A DNA stretch of 12,780 nucleotides from Clostridium sp. AM49-4BH (GTDB taxonomy: Bacteria > Bacillota > Clostridia > Lachnospirales > Lachnospiraceae), in assembly GCF_003478335.1 (NCBI RefSeq), contig NZ_QUFB01000063.1, positions 1 through 12,780 of the forward strand. Reading direction: 5' to 3'. The notes beneath the pieces are model-generated. The model saw nothing but the letters and a program-made list of their open reading frames with translations. It had not been told where the DNA came from and made no database searches. This document shows positions 6,601 through 12,780 of this stretch, in pieces. The position numbers were made by a program, and so were the translations under genes. Positions within the stretch are counted from its first letter, which is position 1. The number at the start of each line of letters is the position of its first letter.

Positions 6601-7415
6601 CTTACGCCCAAATCGGAATACCACGGAGCATAACGACCGACCTGACCCGATGAACTGATATAACGCATATCGTGATTGCAATCGGTAACAGGAGTGCGAA
6701 GCCAATAAGGCCAAGCCATACCGTCATTATTATACGCAACATAATAACCTTTGAGATTTTTCCACACGGCATTAGCCTGCTTTACATCAAGAAGAAAAAC
6801 CTTTTCGGTTGTAGTTTCAAAATATGAACTGTCGTAGTTTGCCACCGCTTCCGAAATATCGGTGTAGTATAACAAATCCGAATTTGCGTCTCCATCAACT
6901 ATGCCCTTGTTGTATTCGGGATGAGAAACGAGAGAACGCTGGGTAACGGTTTTCATTGCCGCAATTTCAGATTTTGAAAAAGCGTTGAGAAAACCCGCTT
7001 TTTCGTTGTACGCTCCCACACCGCTTACATATCCGTCTTTCGGAGGGTTGCCGCAAAGCCAATCGACTTTGCCTTCAGCTGCGGTCGAATTTAACCAAGA
7101 ACGCATATTGCTGTCTTTCCAATAGTTAGAACCGTAATCATCACGCTTATAGCTTCTGCTGTGTGATTTTGAATTGCTGTTGTCATTTGTTTTGGCATCA
7201 TATGCAAGGGTGTCAACAATTTTGTCTGCAAGCATAAGCGGTCCGTTATTGTCAATGCTTACACATCGCCAAAGAATTGAGGCATTGTTATACGCGCCCA
7301 TTTTAACATAGTCGCCAACTTTAATATCGGGCTTTGATGCCGCCTGAATGGTCATCGGCAAAACGGAAATTGCCATGCACAATGCCAAGAATATTGCGGT
7401 TATTTTTTTCGTCAT
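3690..7415 (-). CDS. Secreted multidomain zinc metallopeptidase (M64-like) with DUF6273 domain
   Basis: A 1241-residue exported protein. Residues 1-25 are a signal peptide (MTKKI, hydrophobic core, TIQA-A cleavage). Residues about 30-278 are a DUF6273-type domain (WRCVSIDN, WLNSTA, YWLRTP, GVRPAFYLD). Residues about 350-650 are an M64-type (IgA peptidase-like) domain: VVVVCGEGYT at 363-372 and the zinc site HEFGHGLLGLGDEY, with His534, His538 and Asp545 as ligands and Glu535 as the base. Residues about 803-870 are MucBP-like. Residues 876-1060 hold two HTHNLTLVAAKAATCT units and five CxxC pairs. Residues 1071-1142 are Ig-like and 1145-1241 fibronectin III-like, Lys-rich. The substrate is unknown; secreted host or mucin proteins are possible. 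The start has AGGAGG (7428-7423), 7 nt upstream. There is no sorting signal in this frame. Confidence 0.85.
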   Translation of the reverse strand: MTKKITAIFLALCMAISVLPMTIQAASKPDIKVGDYVKMGAYNNASILWRCVSIDNNGPLMLADKIVDTLAYDAKTNDNSNSKSHSRSYKRDDYGSNYWKDSNMRSWLNSTAAEGKVDWLCGNPPKDGYVSGVGAYNEKAGFLNAFSKSEIAAMKTVTQRSLVSHPEYNKGIVDGDANSDLLYYTDISEAVANYDSSYFETTTEKVFLLDVKQANAVWKNLKGYYVAYNNDGMAWPYWLRTPVTDCNHDMRYISSSGQVGRYAPWYSDLGVRPAFYLDSEYFVTTSGSGSQSSPYIGSAPNKQEDDYTISEPAEDANPDWNVSTEQSIQLTLGPWYSNDGKYSNPTIPVYTIQKTRSDTENMVVVVCGEGYTKSQQGKFINDVKRLWQDAMKYEPYRSYADRFNVYALCTASESTFDNGGSTFFDVIVDKYNSPVISNNLHGSQWKNHIFERCIGPEFIEKIHDAHIKKKCDPNTIPSGSEYEPYYYVHDYIAQFAMVVNTKSDFGGAYNNREYGFHYFISPSDSYRASKTFAHEFGHGLLGLGDEYSNGYLLDDKELKSLNLSSVEDQEKIKWRQLLGFRNTYTCRNAYGSKMLVSSYECIMRDTNYQFCEVCRLQGFKRMSQLVKDVDLYVATPEVKEYTGAYSKPSDFTDLETSSYYNYTYNRNDRLLSGNSKSRFNTNMNGKKIELRTVIQNISDKNARQLKFKMWIKHSDGSVATDSSGNPLQTVQTFDIPVWNDKANFWPLGALDHIKSDFNSGLKSCSLIYQIPSDAQLKSGDTVAFQVLDENGNVLADDNTETQRYTTVSIQYKFEDGSEIPNTAGGTFTVPYGTKLDLTPAKTLYDYEFIKVDGLNKPIVSDGTVVTYYYKNKNEEHTHNLTLVAAKAATCTTAGNSAYYTCDGCDKWFADATGSVEITDKTSVKIPAPGHTTGTEWKSDDTNHWHECSRCHDKKDEAAHDYGSDNVCDTCGYYKTVPHTHNLTLVAAKAATCTEGGKEAYYKCEGCGKFYEDVLGTKEITDLASWGNIAKIAHTTKQTVTKATPTANGKIVNYCSVCKKTLSTTVITKASSIKLKATSLTYNGKVRTPKVIVKDRTGKTLVKNTDYTVSYAKGRKYVGKYAVKITFKGKYSGTKTLYFTIKPKATSISSLKAGSKKFTVKWKKQATQTTGYQVQYSASSKFSKAKTVTVGKNTTVSKKISKLSGKKKYYVRVRTYKTVKINGKSIRIYSGWSKAKTVTTKK
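4438..4484 (-). repeat. 47-bp perfect direct repeat, unit A (inside the peptidase gene)
   Basis: Identical to 4744-4790, 306 bp (102 codons) away. It encodes the second HTHNLTLVAAKAATCT unit. Complete DNA identity in a coding region suggests recent duplication or gene conversion. Confidence 0.9.
4744..4790 (-). repeat. 47-bp perfect direct repeat, unit B (inside the peptidase gene)
   Basis: Partner of 4438-4484; it encodes the first HTHNLTLVAAKAATCT unit (residues 876-891). Recombination between the two would delete 102 codons in frame. Confidence 0.9.
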
Positions 7416-7451
7416 TAAGGAACCTCCTTTATAAGCTATATATTTGCTTTT

Positions 7452-7480
7452 ATTATATTGTAAGGTGTTATATGCGTCAA
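7452..7480 (-). promoter_or_regulatory. Promoter of the metallopeptidase gene
   Basis: TTGACG (7480-7475) and TATAAT (7457-7452) have a 17-bp spacer on the minus strand; the start codon follows about 40 bp later. The IS left end begins at 7491, only 10 bp above the -35 box, so any upstream activator site or UP element has been replaced by IS sequence. Confidence 0.75.
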
Positions 7481-7490
7481 TGAAAATCCA

Positions 7491-7508
7491 CCTTATTCCG
7501 TGAAACTT
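7491..7508 (+). repeat. Left terminal inverted repeat (IRL), copy 2
   Basis: CCTTATTCCGTGAAACTT matches the inward-read right end CCTGAATCCGTGAACCTT at 15 of 18 positions. A CC-starting terminus is typical of IS1380-family ends. Confidence 0.8.
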
Positions 7509-7637
7509 ACCATAGTGTTACATCCCTTTTTTTCAGCAATAATACCTGCTGGAAACTGATTTTCGCAATACATTTTATTTCACCCACTAGGTTAAACAAA
7601 ATTTTGTTTTTTTACTGTATCATCATGCATTATCCTG

Positions 7638-7668
7638 TATAATGAAAGTATCAAAAGATAGGCGGAGG
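7638..7668 (+). promoter_or_regulatory. Transposase -10 box and ribosome binding site
   Basis: TATAAT at 7638-7643 has no convincing -35 box at 17 bp, which suggests a weak promoter as is usual for transposases. GGAGG at 7664-7668 lies 7 nt before the ATG at 7676 and fixes the start. Confidence 0.5.
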
Positions 7669-7675
7669 CAGTGCA

Positions 7676-8884
7676 ATGAAGAAAATACACATTGAATTCA
7701 GCGATGAGCGGCTCATTACTCCCAGTGGTCTGGTATTCGTAGGGCAAATACTTGGAAAAAGCAGTTTTGTTAAAAAAATCAACCGTGCTCCAATTTCAAA
7801 AGATTATCTGCAGAAACAGATAAAAAATGGAGACGTGCTCCTCACCTATATTGGTATGCTCTGTCAGGGAAAACCCCAGTATGAGGCTGTCCGTGAAATG
7901 ATGGATGACCCTGACTACTACAAATACGCATTAGGCATCTCCTATGCGATTCCTTCCGCCGAAACACTCCGTCAGCGTTTTGACATGATCGGGGATTCCC
8001 TGCGCAAAGACATCCAGCAGGCAAATGTCGACATGCTGCGTGAAATGCACATAGAGCCGACAGCCCTGGATAACGGCTTTGTTCCTGTCGATATTGATGT
8101 AACCCCCTTTGACAATTCGAAATCCAATAAGGAAGGCGTATCCCGTACCTACAAGGGTTTTGACGGATATGCACCAATTATGGCATATATCGGCACAGAA
8201 GGATACCTCGTCAATCTTGAACTGCGGATTTGGAAACAGCACTGCCAGAAAGAAACTCCTGATTTCCTGAGAGAGACCATTGAACTGTGCAGACAGCTGA
8301 CGGAAAAACCACTGCTCATCCGGCTGGATTCCGGCAACGATGCATCTGAAAACATAGGCATCTTTATGGAAGAAAGCTATAAATACAACAATGTGTCTTT
8401 CATCATAAAACGGAATCCCAGACAGGAAAGTAAAGAAGAATGGCTGGAATCCGTCAGGGAATGCTGCCAGAATATCCAGCATCCACGTGATGGGAAAACT
8501 GTTTATATCGGACAGACCTTCCGGAATGTGACATATTCCCTTTCTGATAACGAGGAGAAAACTGTCGGAATACGCACAATTTATGAGATCACGGAAAGAA
8601 CCATTGACCGATATGGGCAGTATTTTATCGTACCCGATATAAAACTGGGCACATACTGGACAAACACTTCCCTGCCAGACGAAACAGTCATTGATCTTTA
8701 CCATGCCCACGGAGAAAGTGAGCAGTATCACAGTGAAATCAAGACGGACATGGATGTTGAAAGACTCCCGTCGGGAAAGTTTGAGAGCAACAAACTGGTG
8801 CTGGAGCTGACAATGATCGCATATAATATCCTTCGAATCATAGGGCAGGAATCGCTGGAGATTTACTTTCAAGCGTCTTTATGA
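7676..8884 (+). CDS. IS1380-family DDE transposase, C terminus truncated by a frameshifting deletion
   Basis: A 402-residue transposase of the DDE_Tnp_1/IS1380 type. It should bind the terminal repeats and catalyse cut-and-paste transposition. The likely catalytic acids are present: Asp139/Asp141 (VDIDVTPFD), Asp218 (LIRLDSGND) and Glu347 or Glu349 (HGESEQYHSEIK). A GGAGG site lies 7 nt before the ATG. Compared with copy 1, 140 bp are lost at 8850-8857. The last residues (EIYFQASL) are out of frame and about 60 C-terminal residues, including the basic KKIHRRRIRT region and the WRFTFKRL end, are gone. The protein is probably inactive or impaired, so this copy may depend on another source of transposase. 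Confidence 0.85.
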   Translation: MKKIHIEFSDERLITPSGLVFVGQILGKSSFVKKINRAPISKDYLQKQIKNGDVLLTYIGMLCQGKPQYEAVREMMDDPDYYKYALGISYAIPSAETLRQRFDMIGDSLRKDIQQANVDMLREMHIEPTALDNGFVPVDIDVTPFDNSKSNKEGVSRTYKGFDGYAPIMAYIGTEGYLVNLELRIWKQHCQKETPDFLRETIELCRQLTEKPLLIRLDSGNDASENIGIFMEESYKYNNVSFIIKRNPRQESKEEWLESVRECCQNIQHPRDGKTVYIGQTFRNVTYSLSDNEEKTVGIRTIYEITERTIDRYGQYFIVPDIKLGTYWTNTSLPDETVIDLYHAHGESEQYHSEIKTDMDVERLPSGKFESNKLVLELTMIAYNILRIIGQESLEIYFQASL

Positions 8885-8935
8885 CAGCTTTGCATTCATC
8901 ACCTGACAACAGGTAGCTGAATATGGCAATGGCAG

Positions 8936-8963
8936 CTGCACACAAATGGTGCAGTCTTTTTTT
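8936..8963 (+). terminator. Rho-independent terminator of the transposase, copy 2
   Basis: Same CTGCAC/GTGCAG stem as in copy 1, but the U-tract is longer (TCTTTTTTT) because of a C-to-T change at 8962. It lies about 50 bp after the truncated transposase stop. Confidence 0.5.
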
Positions 8964-9050
8964 GAACGCAAAATTATGCAGCATTTTTAAAATTTAGTAT
9001 ACAATAACAAATATGGCAAACATTTCCTGTGTGCCTTTTCATTTTGAAAC

Positions 9051-9068
9051 AAGGTTCACGGATTCAGG
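9051..9068 (-). repeat. Right terminal inverted repeat (IRR), copy 2
   Basis: Read inward it is CCTGAATCCGTGAACCTT, the same as at 443-460 in copy 1; it pairs with 7491-7508. The copies diverge immediately outside it. Confidence 0.85.
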
Positions 9069-9071
9069 TTT

Positions 9072-10348
9072 TTATCTTTTCGATTTCTCCTTCAATATTC
9101 TATATTGATACTCTGGTATTTTCTTGATACCACCATTTAAGATCTTATTTCCCAAATAACGGAAACTACCATCTTTATTAAATTTTACAGTTAGCTCATG
9201 AGTAATGACCGCCTCATTGCATAACACCATTTCGCAAACCGCATCCACGGTAAGAGTAACTGTTCCATTGGAATTATGTTTAATCTTTGTTACTTCCGGG
9301 ATAGAAGTTCCAAAAAAATTAGGAGCATAATTAAAACATCCCAATCGCATCCAATCATATGTCTTTTTCTTTTCATTATAACTTGCATACTTTTCAATAT
9401 CTTCTCTGGAAACAGGTAAATATTCCATGATCAATTGCTCAAATTGATCTTTGGGTATTCCACTTGGATATTTTTTTCCATTAAATTTCTTTTTATATTT
9501 CATAGCATATAAATATTCATATAAACCATTATAATCTATCTTTGCATATGTTCTTGATCCCAATTAGAACATAAAATATTATTGCCCTGATACGCTAAAC
9601 CACGAACGCATTTTCTTGATAATTTCCGCTTATTATCACTCATTGGCTTAATCCTGATCAGACAGCTTCCATCTACCATTTCCGTCACTTCAGGATATTC
9701 CGGCACACACAATTCATAGCAAAACCATCCTTTTCTCGAATATCTCCATTTCTTTATCCTTGTGTAGGAAACAAATGTAATAATTGGCTTACCATTATCA
9801 TCCCACGATGCATTTGAAGCCAATAGAAACATATCCTTTCCGTCATAAATAAATTTTTCTCTTCCAATGCTGCCCTCGGAATGAACTTCATAAATAACAC
9901 CCGACCCTTTCTGTTTCTTCTGTGCTTTTGCAAGAAATGAAGAAAATCTTTTATAATTCTCCATATTAGAATAATCTTCAGAAACTGTAACAGAATAACC
10001 CTGTTGTTTTATCTTTTTAATCATTTTACATATCGATTTGTTATCTAAAACAACATTTAACGAATCTCCTTTATCCGCATTTCTATATATATGTTCAAGT
10101 CCCGACATTATCTGCATAGAATCTCTTGTAGCCTCTTCATTCTCTTGAGCGGATACCGGCAAGTCATATCCTTTTTCCAGATCTTCTTCCGATATAACAT
10201 CTTCTTTTGTATTATTATTTGGGACACTTTTTAGCTTTTTCTCATGCTGACTTGATGTCTTTTTCACATCATTTGTCTTTTGACTGCACGAACAGCAAAA
10301 AACACAAAGAGTCATTACAAAAAGGATTAAATATAAAAATTTTCTCAT
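9072..10348 (-). pseudogene. Predicted lipoprotein of the penicillin-binding-protein operon, split by a one-base frameshift
   Basis: Two frames make one protein. The upstream part (10348 to about 9560) has a short signal peptide MRKFLYLILFVMTLCVFCCSC with a Cys-rich lipobox-like end, a charged linker, and a globular domain (EEATRDSMQIMSGLEHIY) ending CSNW. The downstream part (to 9072) continues GSRTYAKIDYNGLYEYLYAM. Adding one G to the GGG run at 9559-9561 restores CSNW-GSRTY and a protein of about 425 residues. The start at 10348 is chosen over an in-frame GTG at 10360, which abuts the AAGGAG site. The gene follows the penicillin-binding protein by 24 bp, so they are co-transcribed. Both parts vaguely resemble DUF6070-type proteins, an uncertain recall. 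The IS starts 3 bp after the stop. Function is unknown; a role with the transpeptidase at the membrane is inferred. Confidence 0.7.
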
Positions 10349-10372
10349 AATTCTGCACACTCCTTCCTGTTT

Positions 10373-12478
10373 TCAATTTTTACCAAACCATTTATCCAAA
10401 ACAGCCTTATCTTTTTTTACCACATAACCACTTCCTCCTATTCCCTTTACATCTTCAACCATACTGACAATAAGAATAGGTTTTTTGTTTTTCTTATCTG
10501 GTGTCATAACAGCAAACCACCCTAATTCAGTTCCTGTCGTATCACTCTGCGACTCTTTAATTTCAGCAGTTCCTGTTTTCCCTGCTAAAATCATATCTTT
10601 ACGATGTATGGCATATCCCGTCCCGTGTGAATCATTTACTACACTTTTTATACCCTCTAACACTTCTTGGGATACGGATTTGGAAAAGGCTTCTGAAATC
10701 CACTGCTCTGCTTTGGCATTTTCTTTATACAATAAATACGGTTTCAACACATTTCCGTCATTGCAAAAACTTGTGTAAATACAAGCCAAATGAAGTGGAT
10801 TGACAAGTACCTGTCCCTGACCATATCCCGTATCCGCTAACCCTACCTCACTTTGAATATGCTTATTATTGGAGAACTTTGACTCCGCCATCATTATTTC
10901 AAATGGAATAGATGAATGAAACCCCAACATAGATAATGACCTCTCCATCTCTTCTGTTCCGATTTTAAGTGCTGCTTTGGCAAAATATATGTTATCTGAA
11001 TATATCAATGCATTTTTCAGTATAACGGGGCTATATGTATGAAGTGTCGTAACATGATATGTCCCCCATGTTTTATCTTTTTGCCAGCTATGTCCTTCAT
11101 TTCCAAAATTATCTGTTCCGGTAAATGCTTCAGACTGTAAACCAATCGCCGCAATAACAGGCTTGAATGTGGATCCCGGACACCATACTTGTCTAAAACG
11201 GTTATACAATGGTTGTTTCTTATCTTTATTTAATCTATCCCATTGCTTTTTACTCATTCCCATTATAAATGCATTCGTATCATAGGAAGGTGTACTAACC
11301 ATTGCCAGCACTTCCCCAGTAAATGGATTCATGGCAATGGAACAACTTTTGTCACTTTTAAAATTTTTATATAATTGCGCCTGTAAATCCGCATCTATCG
11401 TTAATTTAATGTCTTTTCCATCTTTCACTATTTTATATGCCAGCTGCTCTTTCTCTTTTCCTTCTGAATCAGCAATATATATTTTGCATCCATTTTCCCC
11501 CTTCAATTCCTTTTCATATACCCCCTCTAACCCCGTTTTTCCAATGACACTGGCATTTGTATATCCTTCTCCTGCATGCTTTTCTAAATCTTCTGCAGTT
11601 ACATTTTGTACATACCCCACTAAATGTGCAGCCTCATCCTTTAATGGGTATTCTCTGACTTCTACATCCGAAATCATTACACCAGATATTTTTAATAATT
11701 TTTCCTGTCGTTTTTGTTCCTCAACAATTGTTTCATCCGGATCCAGTGCGAGTAAATCAAGTTCTTTTACTTTTGCAATTTTTTTAATCGGGACAAATGA
11801 ATCTTCTTTTACCCATTTTGCCGTTAATTCCTTTTCTATATCTTCTGGTTTTATTCCCAACAATTTCGCAATTCTGACAATGGATTTTTTCCTATTTTCT
11901 AACTTTCCAGGTATAATTCCAACAGATGAAGCAACACCCTTTCCCGCAAGCATTCTTCCATTCCTATCCAGAATTTGACCTCTCTGCGCCTGTATTACGG
12001 ACACACGCACTTTGTCATCCTCTGTAAGCCCTGGATAGATTACTGAATTACTCCATACCATTTTGTACTGATCATCTTGTTCTAAAAAAGCAACTTCGTT
12101 TTTAAAATCCACTTTTCCGGCTACTGTGTCAAAAGCTGTATTATATTTAACTGTTAAACTTTCTTCTTCATAATCTATAATTTTTATATTGATGTTTTTT
12201 GCTTCAATCCCCTCATAAATAGCAGAATTGCGCTTCACAAAGTCCTCTTTTTCAATGGTTTCTTTACTCTCATTTGTTATCATTTCATACATTTCGCTAT
12301 AGTTTTTCTGACAAATGCAATTCATATATGACTTCAAAACCTGTTCAGGACTTTTGACAACCTCTTTCTTAGTTATCCCTTTTATAGTAAACAGGACTAC
12401 ACCAGCTATAAATATTATACTTAGCACCAAAAAGCCAACACGGATCATTCTTCTTTTTCTATTATGTCTATATTTCAT
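10373..12478 (-). CDS. Class B penicillin-binding protein, MecA/PBP3-like transpeptidase
   Basis: A complete 701-residue membrane-anchored DD-transpeptidase that cross-links peptidoglycan outside the cell. Basic N terminus, then a transmembrane helix at about 12-32. Residues about 42-148 are the NTF2-like MecA_N domain (SPEQVLKSYMNCICQKNYSE). Residues about 155-330 are the dimerisation domain (QRGQILDRNG at 165-174, REYPLKDEAAHLVGYV). The transpeptidase domain has all three motifs: STFK (Ser436-Lys439), SDN (494-496) and KTGT (634-637). The layout is that of MecA, enterococcal PBP5 and Bacillus PBP3, a subclass that includes low-affinity, beta-lactam-resistant proteins; whether this one confers resistance cannot be read from sequence. 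The start is 6 bp after the upstream stop and has only a weak GGA, which implies translational coupling. Confidence 0.9.
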   Translation of the reverse strand: MKYRHNRKRRMIRVGFLVLSIIFIAGVVLFTIKGITKKEVVKSPEQVLKSYMNCICQKNYSEMYEMITNESKETIEKEDFVKRNSAIYEGIEAKNINIKIIDYEEESLTVKYNTAFDTVAGKVDFKNEVAFLEQDDQYKMVWSNSVIYPGLTEDDKVRVSVIQAQRGQILDRNGRMLAGKGVASSVGIIPGKLENRKKSIVRIAKLLGIKPEDIEKELTAKWVKEDSFVPIKKIAKVKELDLLALDPDETIVEEQKRQEKLLKISGVMISDVEVREYPLKDEAAHLVGYVQNVTAEDLEKHAGEGYTNASVIGKTGLEGVYEKELKGENGCKIYIADSEGKEKEQLAYKIVKDGKDIKLTIDADLQAQLYKNFKSDKSCSIAMNPFTGEVLAMVSTPSYDTNAFIMGMSKKQWDRLNKDKKQPLYNRFRQVWCPGSTFKPVIAAIGLQSEAFTGTDNFGNEGHSWQKDKTWGTYHVTTLHTYSPVILKNALIYSDNIYFAKAALKIGTEEMERSLSMLGFHSSIPFEIMMAESKFSNNKHIQSEVGLADTGYGQGQVLVNPLHLACIYTSFCNDGNVLKPYLLYKENAKAEQWISEAFSKSVSQEVLEGIKSVVNDSHGTGYAIHRKDMILAGKTGTAEIKESQSDTTGTELGWFAVMTPDKKNKKPILIVSMVEDVKGIGGSGYVVKKDKAVLDKWFGKN

Positions 12479-12484
12479 AATTAC

Positions 12485-12780
12485 TCATTTTCCTTTCATT
12501 TTTCTTTCATCCAATCTATGCAACCTAACACCTTTTTTCCTGTATGACCGGATTAACTTTTGATCTACAGGAATAATACACATACGAACACTTTCGCCGT
12601 ATGCGAAATAAGGATAAATTCCTACTCCATCTCTATAATACAAATCGCTTGGTAGATTATAGCTATGAAATCCTTTTTCTGTCTGAAATATATGATCATA
12701 TGCCTTTTTATTTAATTTTTTATACAAACTTGTTATCTTATTCTTCTCCATATTCGGAAAAAGCATTTTCAAACAATAAA
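12485..12780 (-). CDS. Unrecognised protein upstream of the penicillin-binding protein (5' cut by window)
   Basis: The frame is open to the window edge (a TTG at 12772 could start it, but there is no in-frame stop before the edge), so only its last 98 or so codons are visible. It contains MEKNKITSLYKKLNKKAYDH, then an aromatic patch (DLYYRDGVGIYPYFAYGE), then a basic C terminus (IRSYRKKGVRLHRLDERKMK). No membrane segment or helix-turn-helix is visible, so it is not obviously a BlaI/MecI-type repressor or a BlaR sensor end. The stop lies 6 bp before the transpeptidase start, so the two are in one operon and probably coupled. I do not recognise the family; it could be a regulator or a small cell-envelope factor. 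Confidence 0.6.
   Translation of the reverse strand, partial: YCLKMLFPNMEKNKITSLYKKLNKKAYDHIFQTEKGFHSYNLPSDLYYRDGVGIYPYFAYGESVRMCIIPVDQKLIRSYRKKGVRLHRLDERKMKGK

Larger units (their letters stand above)
7491..9068 (+). mobile_element. IS1380-family insertion sequence, copy 2, both ends present, internal deletion
   Basis: 1578 bp with both terminal repeats and one transposase gene. It would be 1718 bp without the 140-bp deletion between 8-bp repeats (scar AATCGCTG at 8850-8857). The right end is fixed by the point where it diverges from copy 1. The left end is set by the inverted-repeat match. Positions 7509-7675 are non-coding IS left end. The outer flanks do not form a target duplication (AATCCA on the left, TTTTTA on the right), so this copy is not a simple insertion at this place. 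Confidence 0.85.

Noticed and set aside
7931..8872. Long open frame of 313 codons on the minus strand inside the IS
   Set aside because: It lies fully antisense to the transposase, which has the family motifs and a ribosome binding site. The antisense frame has no recognisable domain.
7485..9074. Target-site duplication around copy 2 alone
   Set aside because: The left flank ends AATCCA and the right flank begins TTTTTA; no length from 4 to 9 gives a match.
10373..12478. Calling the penicillin-binding protein a resistance gene (mecA)
   Set aside because: The domain layout fits, but the same layout occurs in susceptible housekeeping proteins, and sequence alone does not show low affinity.
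1..12780. tRNA, rRNA, phage or toxin-antitoxin genes
   Set aside because: I looked on both strands and saw no cloverleaf, rRNA-like stretch, phage structural gene or paired small toxin/antitoxin frames that I could support.

Overview
The window looks like accessory DNA from a low-GC, Gram-positive gut Clostridium (Lachnospiraceae or Oscillospiraceae type). The grounds are the AT-rich intergenic DNA, strong AGGAGG-type ribosome binding sites and TTGACx-17-TATAAT promoters. A long secreted protein combines a DUF6273-type domain with an M64-type metallopeptidase, and there is an NPQTG cell-wall sorting remnant. The taxonomy is inference; no rRNA or tRNA gene was seen.

Layout. (1) Positions 1-460 are the right part of an IS1380-family insertion sequence, cut by the window edge. 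(2) Positions 461-7490 are a 7.0-kb passenger segment with nearly all genes on the minus strand: a chimeric gene fragment (plus strand), an alpha/beta hydrolase, wreckage of a serine recombinase and an unknown gene, a YczE-like membrane protein behind a possible attenuator, a small ORF, an AraC-like tail, a frameshifted cell-wall anchor, and a 1241-residue secreted metallopeptidase. (3) Positions 7491-9068 are a second copy of the same IS in the same orientation. Both inverted repeats are visible, and 140 bp are deleted between 8-bp direct repeats, which frameshifts the transposase C terminus. (4) Positions 9069-12780 hold a minus-strand operon: an unrecognised partial protein, a MecA/PBP3-like class B penicillin-binding protein, and a predicted lipoprotein broken by a one-base frameshift. 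The IS ends 3 bp after that last reading frame.

How the parts fit. The DNA just inside both IS copies carries the same hexamer: AATCCA follows copy 1 and precedes copy 2. This is what is expected if the 7-kb segment was once circular or tandemly duplicated with one IS in it, and was then joined to the penicillin-binding-protein locus by recombination between IS copies. The segment contains many truncated genes, which suggests repeated rearrangement. The metallopeptidase keeps its own promoter, with the IS ending 10 bp upstream of the -35 box.

The best candidates for something little described are the three-gene penicillin-binding-protein operon with an unknown partner and lipoprotein, the leader hairpin in front of the YczE-like gene, and the IS-bracketed, circularly permuted segment. 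I see no CRISPR array, toxin-antitoxin pair or obvious defence system.
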